A stretch of DNA of 12,021 nt from an uncultured Sutterella sp. (GTDB lineage: Bacteria; Pseudomonadota; Gammaproteobacteria; Burkholderiales; Burkholderiaceae_F). The first letter of the stretch is position 1, and each line of letters begins with the position of its first letter. Below the pieces are notes generated by a model. The model had not been told where the DNA came from and made no database searches. It saw only the letters and a list, made by a program, of their open reading frames with translations. The position numbers and the translations under genes were made by a program. The DNA lies in NCBI GenBank assembly GCA_900552545.1, contig USAL01000050.1:1-12021 (forward strand). Direction: 5' to 3'. Of this stretch, positions 6,178-12,021 are shown piece after piece.

Positions 6178-7215
6178 TCAGGATTTTTTGGAATCCATGA
6201 GGGGACGCACGAACGTCTTCACGAACGACTCCCAGCGCGGATTTTCCTTTTCAATGAATTGTTCAAAGCCCTCGCGCGGCATCATGGAGGGTTCAGCGCC
6301 AAGGCGCGAGAGGCGCTCGGCAACCGCCTTCTGCTCAAGAATGTCGTTCACGGCCTTGTGCACGCCGGCGATTTCCGCGTCCGAGACGTTCCGCGAAGCG
6401 GCCAGACCGTCCCAGGCCGTGAGGTCGAAGTCCTTGAGGCCCAGTTCAATCAGAGTCGGCACCTCGGGCAGAAGCGTCGATCGCGTGCGCGAGGTGACGG
6501 CGAGGGGCTTTAGTCTACCGTCACGAACAAGCGGCAGGACGTTGGGCGCGACGTCGATGAAAAAGGGAATGCGTCCGGAGAGCACTTCCTTTGCCGCCGC
6601 AGCGCCGCCTGCGTGCGGGATGTGGTTGATTTCAACCCCGGCAAGCTTCGAGAAGATGGCGCTGGCGATGTGGCTTGTCGTTCCCACGCCCGCCGAGGCG
6701 CAAGCAAGCGCACCCGGATGGGCCTTGGCGTAGCCGATGAGCGTATCAAAATCCGTGACGCCTTCCAAGGCGTTGACGTTCAAGGCCATCACAAGCGGGA
6801 TGCGGCTAAAGGACGCAACGAACTTGAGGTCCTTCACGGGATCAAAGAACCCGCCCGCGGCGTCGGCTTTCGCACCAGAAGCACCCGGCTCGCCCGAGCC
6901 GTAGAGATGTTTGTTGACGCAGAGCGTCCCGTTGGTGACGTACAGGTACTGTCCTTCACCCTGCGTGATGCGCGACACAAAGCGCGTGCCGACGTTGCCG
7001 CCGGCGCCTGCGCGGTTCATGATCACGACCGAGCGCTCGGTGGATTCGGAGAGCGGCTGCAGGATGATGCGTGCAAGCACGTCGCCGCCCCCTCCCGGCG
7101 GGAAGGGAACGACGACGGTCATATTGGTCTTTTGCTGGCACCCCACAAGCATGCCTGCGGTCGGTACGAGCCCCAGGGCACCCAGAACGGTGAGGAATTG
7201 TCTGCGCTGCATCAT
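6178..7215 (-). CDS. Bug/TctC-family substrate-binding protein, predicted lipoprotein
   Basis: This is a tripartite tricarboxylate transporter (TTT) receptor of the Bug family, which binds carboxylates and related small ligands in the periplasm. The N-terminus MMQRRQFLTVLGALGLVP is a signal peptide with a twin-arginine RRQFL motif and a lipobox LVGC ending at Cys26, so export and lipid anchoring are likely. Family signatures follow: VVVPFPPGGGGDVLAR (34-49), NRAGAGGNVG (67-76), FDPVKDL (124-130), and ASAGVGTTSH (173-182). A Gly/Ala-rich stretch (about 107-122) before FDPVKDL looks longer than in typical members. Length is 345 residues (344 from the second Met). No clear ribosome binding site is seen. 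The membrane subunits TctA and TctB are absent here, as is common for these orphan receptors. It is the first gene before menB and menE; its ligand is unknown. Confidence 0.9.
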   Translation of the reverse strand: MMQRRQFLTVLGALGLVPTAGMLVGCQQKTNMTVVVPFPPGGGGDVLARIILQPLSESTERSVVIMNRAGAGGNVGTRFVSRITQGEGQYLYVTNGTLCVNKHLYGSGEPGASGAKADAAGGFFDPVKDLKFVASFSRIPLVMALNVNALEGVTDFDTLIGYAKAHPGALACASAGVGTTSHIASAIFSKLAGVEINHIPHAGGAAAAKEVLSGRIPFFIDVAPNVLPLVRDGRLKPLAVTSRTRSTLLPEVPTLIELGLKDFDLTAWDGLAASRNVSDAEIAGVHKAVNDILEQKAVAERLSRLGAEPSMMPREGFEQFIEKENPRWESFVKTFVRPLMDSKKS

Positions 7216-7240
7216 GTGTGTGGTCTGAGGTTGGTTGATG

Positions 7241-7308
7241 TTATGTACCGGTTTATGTACCGGATGGTACAAAGCGCGAGTATACGCGCTGTTCGTACCG
7301 ATTGGTAC
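7241..7308. promoter_or_regulatory. Divergent control region with paired GTACC-N4-GGTAC operators
   Basis: Two dyads of the same design occur: GTACC-GGAT-GGTAC (7257-7270) and GTACC-GATT-GGTAC (7295-7308), with centres 38 bp apart. The sequence TTATGTACCGG is repeated exactly at 7241-7251 and 7253-7263, adding a third GTACC half-site 12 bp before the first dyad. Between the two dyads lies another inverted repeat, AGCGCG (7273-7278) and CGCGCT (7285-7290). The array sits between bug (minus) and the TetR-family gene (plus), so the TetR protein is the obvious candidate to bind it and to control both genes. The sites are seen; the binding protein is inferred. No clear -35/-10 pair could be fixed in either direction. 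Confidence 0.7.
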
Positions 7309-7419
7309 AAAATATGGGAAAATCCTCGGAAGGGGCTGCCGCAGGGGGCGCACGGCAGAAAATGAAGCCCTGATCACCACAATCGAACCCAAACACAATC
7401 CAGGCAACGGAAGACGACG

Positions 7420-8085
7420 ATGCAAGTCAGAGAGCACATGCTTTACAAAGCGGCCAAGACCGAAAAGGGTCGCGAGCGCATCCGCTCGCTTCTTGAGCAC
7501 GCCATCGACGAATTCGTTGAGATGGGCTACGAAGGGGCCTCGATCAACCGCATCATCGCCCGCTCGGGCGGCTCGAAGACGACGGTCTACCAAAGCTTCG
7601 GCAACAAGGAGGGGCTTTTCATCGCGGCGCTTGAGATGATGGCTGATGACCTCTACGAGGCGTGCGTGGCCGACTATAAGCCCGGCCGCACGCTCCTTGA
7701 AGACCTTGAGTCCTTTGGACGCGCGTATCTCAGGGGGATTCTTGCCGCGCGGTCGGTGGCCGTGATGCGCCTCATCTATGCCCAGGCCGGACGACTGCCG
7801 CAGGTGGGCGAGTGGTTTTACAACGAGGGGATCCTTGCGAGCTACCGCGGCTTTGCCAAGGTGCTTGAAAACCACGTCGATGCGCCGCTCACGGAGCTCG
7901 AGGAGACCGCCTCGCTCTTTCTCGAAGCGCTGCGGGGGCGCCTTTTTCAGCAGGCGCTGTGCCTGCCGCAAAAGGGCATTACCGAGGACGAAATTGAAGC
8001 CGAGGCCGCCCGCGCGATTGACCTGGTTCTTGCCTTGATCGAAAAGCGCTACGCGGGCCGTATGCGTTGCGCAGCTCGCGCGTAG
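7420..8085 (+). CDS. TetR/AcrR-family transcriptional regulator
   Basis: The protein has 221 residues and is a cytosolic DNA-binding regulator. The N-terminal TetR domain spans about 17-65, with the helix-turn-helix around 42-61 (SINRIIARSGGSKTTVYQSFG) and the typical NKEGLF (62-67) after it. The remaining helical C-terminal domain should bind an unknown small ligand and dimerise; it begins with a segment reminiscent of AcrR/AefR-like regulators. The ATG at 7420 has GGAAG (7409-7413) six bases upstream; ATG 7438 is a less favoured alternative. The gene is divergent from bug-menB-menE across about 200 bp that contain the GTACC dyads. This is the standard arrangement of an autoregulated TetR repressor controlling its neighbour. 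That target is an inference from position. Confidence 0.93.
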   Translation: MQVREHMLYKAAKTEKGRERIRSLLEHAIDEFVEMGYEGASINRIIARSGGSKTTVYQSFGNKEGLFIAALEMMADDLYEACVADYKPGRTLLEDLESFGRAYLRGILAARSVAVMRLIYAQAGRLPQVGEWFYNEGILASYRGFAKVLENHVDAPLTELEETASLFLEALRGRLFQQALCLPQKGITEDEIEAEAARAIDLVLALIEKRYAGRMRCAARA

Positions 8086-8127
8086 AGCGGGGCAGGGCAG
8101 AGCAAGGCAGGCGAAGAAAAAAGGGCA

Positions 8128-8142
8128 GGAGTTCTCGACTCC
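8128..8142. repeat. Small hairpin between convergent tetR and araC genes
   Basis: GGAGT (8128-8132) and ACTCC (8138-8142) form a five-base-pair stem with a five-base loop in the 92-bp gap between the two convergent regulators. There is no T-run on either side, so a terminator role is uncertain. The preceding stretch (8087-8110) is a run of purine-rich GGGCAG/GCAAGGCAGG-like repeats. Confidence 0.25.
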
Positions 8143-8177
8143 GGCCACGTTTAACGATTTGAGGAAGAGTAAAAGAA

Positions 8178-9134
8178 TCAGGAGAGCCCGATCGGCGCAG
8201 CCTGCTTGGACTGTTCGGAGACGTACTGGCGCGGCGGCATGCCGAAGGCGCGCTTGTATTCGCGGCTGAACTGATTGGGGCTTGCGTAACGCACTTCAAA
8301 GGCCGCCTGCGTGGCGCTGTAGCCCTTGGTGAGCATCAGGTGCTGGGCCTGGTACAAGCACTGGCGCTTGTGGTACTGCAGGGGCGAGAGCTTGGTGATC
8401 GTCTTGAAGTGCCGGTAGTAGGTCGAGCGCGTCATGTGCGCCATTTCGGCAAGCATGTCGATGTCGAAAGGTTTGCCCGCGTTGTTGCGAATCCAGTTGA
8501 TCGTCTTGTTGATGCGGTTCGCGATGCTGTTTTGCGTAAAGAAGTGGGTCAACCCTTCGCCCTGAGGACTCATCAGCAGCAGATATGTGATCTCGCGCTC
8601 GATGAGCGGCGCTCTCGCGGAGATCTGCTCGGGCTTCTCCAGGAGCCTGAAAAGCCGCATGAAGCAGTCGATGATGTCGAGCGTCGCCGTCGACACCGTG
8701 AAGATGCGCGAGGTGTGCTGAGAGTCGGCCTTGCCGTGGCGCTGCACAATCTCGGGCTGGTTCTGAACAAGATCAGAGATCACGAGGGGATTGAGCTTCA
8801 ACGCGCAGGCCACGTGCGGGCTCTCGGGGCTGGCCTCCAGGATTTCGTAGGACGAGGGAGTATCGGCCGCCGTGGAAATCCACGTGCAGCGCCCGTACTC
8901 CCAGCGCTTGCCGTCGACGTTGGCGCGCTTGGAGCCTTGCAGGATCAGGCCGGTCGAAAGCGTGTAGAAGCAGTTGTAATCCTTGATCGGTTTCTCGAAG
9001 ACGTGATAGGCGAGGTTGGCAATGGGAAGCTCGACGGAGTTGAGCTCCGGGTGGGCGCGCCAGTACGCGATGACGCGGTTCTTCAAGGCCTCGTTGCCCA
9101 GGCGGACTTCTTCGGAAATAGTCGATTGATTCAT
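8178..9134 (-). CDS. AraC-family transcriptional regulator (AraC_N/YqhC-like plus C-terminal helix-turn-helix)
   Basis: From the chosen start the protein has 318 residues. The N-terminal half (about 32-190) fits the AraC_N-type sensor domain seen in YqhC-like regulators. The C-terminal half carries the AraC DNA-binding domain with two helix-turn-helix units (about 225-246, DIDMLAEMAHMTRSTYYRHF, and 274-296) and the family signature ending YASPNQFSREYKRAFGMPP (283-301). In YqhC-type systems the targets are often aldehyde or alcohol reductases next to the gene, but none adjoins this one; an aldo/keto reductase lies about 8 kb away. The start is uncertain: ATG 9188 would add 18 residues, and neither has a good ribosome binding site. 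I chose 9134 because the extra residues look unconserved and overlap an inverted repeat TTGAC/GTCAA (9151-9175). It is divergent from alr. Confidence 0.9.
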   Translation of the reverse strand: MNQSTISEEVRLGNEALKNRVIAYWRAHPELNSVELPIANLAYHVFEKPIKDYNCFYTLSTGLILQGSKRANVDGKRWEYGRCTWISTAADTPSSYEILEASPESPHVACALKLNPLVISDLVQNQPEIVQRHGKADSQHTSRIFTVSTATLDIIDCFMRLFRLLEKPEQISARAPLIEREITYLLLMSPQGEGLTHFFTQNSIANRINKTINWIRNNAGKPFDIDMLAEMAHMTRSTYYRHFKTITKLSPLQYHKRQCLYQAQHLMLTKGYSATQAAFEVRYASPNQFSREYKRAFGMPPRQYVSEQSKQAAPIGLS

Positions 9135-9414
9135 GGCTGTTTTGTCTTTTTTGACTAACGTTTCCACCTCGTCAATCATACGCGACATTAGGTGGAATCA
9201 GCGCTTTGTTTTGTAGAGCAACAACAAATGCGCGGTCTCGGCGGGGACAAGTGTTGCAAAAGGACGCGGAAGAAAAGTCGGGTTTAAGACACGCCGATGG
9301 GCAAATTTGAGCATAGGATTAACACCCGTGCGCCGTTGGACTTTCCAAGATCGCTTCCGGCGGCGCTCGCGACAGACGATATCCGACATCCTTGACCGAC
9401 CAAGAGGCAGATGT
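9135..9414. other. Divergent intergenic region between the AraC regulator and alr
   Basis: This gap must hold the promoters of both genes. Visible elements are TTGAC/GTCAA (9151-9155 and 9171-9175) near the AraC start, a TTGGA-CTT-TCCAA dyad (9336-9348), and an AAGAGG ribosome binding site (9402-9407) for alr. The alr frame stays open upstream to 9307, but that part has no ribosome binding site and does not resemble alanine racemase, so I treat it as non-coding. No convincing promoter could be fixed. Confidence 0.45.
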
Positions 9415-10497
9415 ATGACCCGACCGATCTCGCTCACCATCCACACCGGGGCTTTGGAGCACAATCTTGACCGCGTGATTGAATGCGCGCACGGCCGCAC
9501 GGTCTGGGCCGTCGTCAAGGCCAATGCCTACGGGCACGGCATCGAAAACGCCGTCAAGGGCTTTGCCAAGGCCGACGGCTTTGCGCTTCTCGAGATCGCC
9601 GAGGCCCGGCGCGCCCGCGCGGCCGGCTGGAAAAAGCGCATTCTTCTCATCGAAGGCTTTTTTGATGCCGACGATCTCGGTGAACTTGAAGCGCTCGGCG
9701 TCGAGACGCTCGTGCACAACCGCGAGCAGATTGAACTTTTGAAAAACACCCGGCATACGGATCTCAAAGTCCATCTAAAGCTCAACTCGGGCATGAACCG
9801 CTTAGGCTTCGACCCCAATGAGGCCGCGGCAGTCATCGATGAAATCAACGCGATCAAGGGCGTATCGGTCGTCGGAATCGTCACGCACTTTGCCAATTCG
9901 GAACGCAATGCGCAGGGTGAAGGCTACGTGTCGGTCGCCGAACAGCTCGAGCGCATGAAGCCCGTACTTGAGCGCAAGGACGTGGAGCTCTGTCTTGCAA
10001 ATTCCGCAGCGACGATGCTGCAGCCCGCTGTCAAGGGCGTAGCGGTGCGCGCGGGCATTGTTCTCTACGGCGTGAGCCCCGACAAGAGCATCAGCGAAGA
10101 GTCGCTGGGCATTGAACCCGCCATGACGCTTGCGGCGCGCGTCATTGCCGTGCGCGAAGTGGCTGCAGGCGATGCGGTGGGCTACGGCAGCCGGTGGCGC
10201 GCAGAGAAACCGACGCGTGTTGCCGTCGTTGCCTGCGGCTATGCCGAGGGCTATCCGCGCAGCATGCCCGACGGCACGCCCGTCTGGGCTGAGGGGAAGA
10301 CGGCGCCCATCGTCGGCGCCGTGTCGATGGACATGCTCACGATCGACGTCACGGACGTACCCGAGGCGCACGTCGGAAGCGTTGTCGAGCTCTGGGGCCG
10401 GCACGTGTCGATCAACGACATCGCCTCCCGTTGCGGCACGATCGGCTACGAGCTCATCGTGGGCGTGGCGCACCGCGTGCCCGTCGTTGCAGACTGA
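9415..10497 (+). CDS. alr: Alanine racemase, PLP dependent
   Basis: Alr interconverts L- and D-alanine in the cytosol, supplying D-alanine for peptidoglycan. The protein has 360 residues, normal for the family. The PLP-binding Lys35 lies in the motif AVVKANAYGHG (32-42). Lys122 in LKLNSGMNRLGF corresponds to the carbamylated lysine of well-studied enzymes, Arg213 in VRAGIVLYG contacts the cofactor, and Tyr257 in VGYGSRW is the second catalytic base. The C-terminal beta domain includes SMDMLTIDVTD (304-314). The start at 9415 is supported by AAGAGG seven bases upstream; an overlapping ATG at 9411 is in another frame. It is a single gene here, followed by hairpins and a terminator at 10628-10663. 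Whether it is the biosynthetic or a catabolic (dadX-type) enzyme cannot be decided, as no D-amino acid dehydrogenase is adjacent. Confidence 0.97.
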   Translation: MTRPISLTIHTGALEHNLDRVIECAHGRTVWAVVKANAYGHGIENAVKGFAKADGFALLEIAEARRARAAGWKKRILLIEGFFDADDLGELEALGVETLVHNREQIELLKNTRHTDLKVHLKLNSGMNRLGFDPNEAAAVIDEINAIKGVSVVGIVTHFANSERNAQGEGYVSVAEQLERMKPVLERKDVELCLANSAATMLQPAVKGVAVRAGIVLYGVSPDKSISEESLGIEPAMTLAARVIAVREVAAGDAVGYGSRWRAEKPTRVAVVACGYAEGYPRSMPDGTPVWAEGKTAPIVGAVSMDMLTIDVTDVPEAHVGSVVELWGRHVSINDIASRCGTIGYELIVGVAHRVPVVAD

Positions 10498-10532
10498 GTT
10501 GCATTGGTTTCGGCCCATTCCGGCCGCTTGAA

Positions 10533-10564
10533 GCGCGCCAGGCGCGCCGAAATCCTTGGGATTT
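10533..10564 (+). repeat. Two adjacent hairpins downstream of alr
   Basis: GCGCGCC (10533-10539) and GGCGCGC (10541-10547) are exact complements around one base. Immediately after, AAATCC (10550-10555) and GGATTT (10559-10564) pair around TTG. Neither is followed by a T-run. They lie in the 130 bp between the alr stop and the intrinsic terminator, so they would be in the 3' untranslated end of the alr mRNA. A role in mRNA stability is possible. Confidence 0.4.
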
Positions 10565-10627
10565 GAACGTGCAGGGCAGATCAAAACAGTTAACGCAAAT
10601 CGAATTCTAATTTTCTGAAAATACTTC

Positions 10628-10663
10628 AACGCCGTCAGGTCTTGTGACTTTGGCGGCGTTTTT
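10628..10663 (+). terminator. Rho-independent terminator downstream of alr
   Basis: AACGCCG (10628-10634) pairs exactly with CGGCGTT (10654-10660). Three further inner pairs (TCA with TGG, one G-T) bring the stem to ten base pairs with a 13-base loop. TTTTT ends the structure (10659-10663). It works only on the plus strand, so it most likely ends the alr transcript. Confidence 0.82.
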
Positions 10664-10955
10664 GCATTGGGGTGCAGCTGGGGCTGGCGAGTCCAGTTCT
10701 GCGGAGGGCGAAGGAGGCAAATGTGTTGGTTTTCCCGAGTCTCTCTGAACCGTTCGCCGTCTGCTGTAAGATAAATGCAGATCGGAAGTTGCCATTCACA
10801 AAATACTTGGGATGACGTGCGGCATTTCCCTTATCGACATACTCCTTAGCGGAAAGTCCCCGTCGGTTGAAGCACACAAAGAGCCGCCCCGCACCTCGCG
10901 CCGACACTAGCATCGATCGGTACGCGCAGGGTAGCCGCTCGAAAGGCAGCTTGCC
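10635..10955 (-). pseudogene. Possible gene remnant or unrecognised short ORF
   Basis: On the minus strand a frame is open from 10955, just after a TAA at 10956-10958, down to a stop at 10635. It reads GKLPFERLPCAYRSM, then from the Met at 10913 LVSARGAGRLFVCFNRRG, followed by a segment containing KEYVDKGNAARHPKYF. I do not recognise the family. The peptide composition looks protein-like rather than random, yet the only ATG has no ribosome binding site and the protein-like text continues upstream of it to the stop. This suggests a decayed or truncated gene, or a mobile-element fragment. It overlaps the alr terminator at its 3' end and otherwise fills the 10664-10960 gap. Low confidence; it may simply be non-coding. 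Confidence 0.25.
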
Positions 10956-11006
10956 TTACGTCCTTGTTGACAACCGCACCGGACGCGAGTCCAAAGGAGT
11001 ATTCCC

Positions 11007-12021
11007 ATGCAAAAGAGCCTCATAGCAGCAAGTATTTGCGCCGTTCTGGCCGCCCTGAGCATGCCGTCGCAGGCGTGCTTTACCGTCGTCGTCGGCAAGG
11101 ACGCCTCAAGCACCGGAGAAATCCTCGTCGGACACAACGAGGACAACGACAGGCGCATCATCACCAATCAGTACTGGGTGCCGGCTGCGACGCACAAGAC
11201 GGGCGAAATGATCGAGTTCGAGGCCTCCGCCGCCAAGATTCCGCAGGTTGAGAAGACGTTCGGCTTTTGGTGGACCCAGACGCTGTCTCCCGACGGCTAC
11301 AGCTTCTCGGACGGCTTCATCAATGAAAACGGCGTTGTCGTCGTCTCGAACAACTGCAACGTCACGATCGAGGAAAAGGAAACGTTCAACGAGGGCGGCA
11401 TCGGCTACGGCATCCGCCGCATCGTGGCAGAGCGCGCAAAGTCCGCCCGCGACGGCGTCAACATCGCCATCGTCCTGCAGAAAAAGTACGGGTACTTCCA
11501 CATGGGCCGCACGTACACCATCGCCGACCGAAACGAGGCCTGGCAGATCGTGCTCATGCGCGGCCATCGTTATGTTGCGCGGCGCGTGGCCGACAACGAA
11601 GTGGCGTTCCTTGCCAACGCCATCTCCTTTGACAAGCTTGACTTCACGGACACGAAGAACGTCCTGGCGAGCCCTGACATCATCGAGCATGCAATCGAGA
11701 AGGGGGCCTACAAGCCCGCCAAGGCAGGCGACTATTCCGACTTCAGCTTCCGCAAGGCCTACCAGCCCGAGGCGCGCCGCGTGCTGCCGCGCAACAAGGA
11801 GCGCGTCGTTACGCTCCTTGAAATGCTCACTGGGCGCGAATACAAGGACGTCAACGACTATCCGGCCGCGCTTGTCGTTGAAAAGAAGATTTCCCCACAG
11901 CAGGTGCAGTCGTTCATGCGCGGACACTCCAAGTTCGAAAAGCGCCTCTCGGGGTGGTATCACGAGACGATGCAGGACATCTGCAACATCGGAACGTTCG
12001 ACAGCGTTGTCTACCAGCTCG
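11007..12021 (+). CDS. Secreted C69-family (PepD-like) dipeptidase, N-terminal part (runs off the right edge)
   Basis: This is an Ntn-hydrolase of peptidase family C69, which cleaves dipeptides. The visible 338 codons begin with a signal peptide, MQKSLIAASICAVLAALSMP, with a predicted cut after SQA (21-23). That cut would leave Cys24 at the mature N-terminus, exactly where the family needs its nucleophile: CFTVVVGKDAS matches the C-T-x-x-x-x-G-K start of cytosolic relatives. HNEDN (43-47) and the segment GFINENGVVVVSNN (103-116) follow, as in the family. The enzyme should therefore act in the periplasm or outside. AAAGGAGT (10993-11000) is a strong ribosome binding site seven bases before the ATG. 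TTGACA occurs at 10967-10972, but no matching -10 box was found. Substrate preference is unknown and the C-terminus is outside the window. Confidence 0.93.
   Translation, partial: MQKSLIAASICAVLAALSMPSQACFTVVVGKDASSTGEILVGHNEDNDRRIITNQYWVPAATHKTGEMIEFEASAAKIPQVEKTFGFWWTQTLSPDGYSFSDGFINENGVVVVSNNCNVTIEEKETFNEGGIGYGIRRIVAERAKSARDGVNIAIVLQKKYGYFHMGRTYTIADRNEAWQIVLMRGHRYVARRVADNEVAFLANAISFDKLDFTDTKNVLASPDIIEHAIEKGAYKPAKAGDYSDFSFRKAYQPEARRVLPRNKERVVTLLEMLTGREYKDVNDYPAALVVEKKISPQQVQSFMRGHSKFEKRLSGWYHETMQDICNIGTFDSVVYQL

Noticed and set aside
7216..8148. N-terminal extension of the bug frame to 656 codons
   Set aside because: It would run antisense through tetR. The signal peptide at MMQRRQF marks the real start.
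8340..9158. 272-codon open frame on the plus strand opposite the AraC gene
   Set aside because: Antisense shadow of a clear AraC-family protein; sequence is rich in Arg, Val, Leu with no domain.
10545..10580. tRNA-like T-arm on the minus strand (GTTCAAATCCC)
   Set aside because: The flanking bases do not form the T-stem and no acceptor, D or anticodon arm can be found.
10967..10972. TTGACA as a promoter for the dipeptidase gene
   Set aside because: No acceptable -10 hexamer at 16-18 bp; the position where it should be is GC-rich and adjoins the ribosome binding site.

Overview
The window looks like chromosomal DNA of a GC-rich betaproteobacterium (about 60 % G+C by eye), most plausibly a host-associated menaquinone-using member of the Burkholderiales such as the Sutterellaceae. 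This is an inference. It rests on a Bug/TctC-type periplasmic binding protein (a family greatly expanded in Burkholderiales), on purN lying next to an RsmB-family rRNA methyltransferase, and on MenB and MenE enzymes, which ubiquinone-only relatives lack. No rRNA, tRNA, CRISPR array or intact mobile element was seen.

Layout. A 5' fragment of an aldo/keto reductase (1-310, minus) is divergent from purN (661-1314, plus), which is followed by an RsmB-type gene (1397-2863, plus) broken by one in-frame TAA at 2435-2437. After a terminator comes an AT-rich non-coding stretch of about 400 bp, packed with GGATCAA/TTGATCC heptamers and dyads. It ends in a good promoter with a perfect 17-bp palindrome at the expected transcription start, driving an unrecognised 121-residue protein (3355-3720). 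A strong bidirectional terminator (3788-3844) separates this from a minus-strand operon that reads bug, menB, menE (7215 down to 3863). A divergent TetR-family regulator (7420-8085) shares with bug an intergenic region holding two GTACC-N4-GGTAC dyads and a tandem repeat. An AraC-family regulator (minus, ending at 8178) is divergent from alanine racemase (9415-10497). Hairpins and a terminator follow, then a possible gene remnant on the minus strand, and finally the 5' part of a secreted C69-family dipeptidase (11007 to the window end).

How the parts work together. MenE activates o-succinylbenzoate to its CoA ester and MenB closes the ring to 1,4-dihydroxy-2-naphthoyl-CoA, two consecutive steps of the classical menaquinone pathway. 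The lipoprotein-like Bug protein lies 50 bp upstream of menB in the same transcription direction, and the TetR protein probably controls that promoter. This arrangement suggests, without proving, that ligand capture is coupled to late menaquinone synthesis. PurN (purine synthesis), alanine racemase (peptidoglycan D-alanine) and RsmB (16S rRNA methylation) are housekeeping functions.

The points that most deserve checking are the nonsense codon in the RsmB gene, the heptamer-rich control region before the unknown gene, and the regulated bug-menB-menE unit. I did not find a clearly new multi-gene system.
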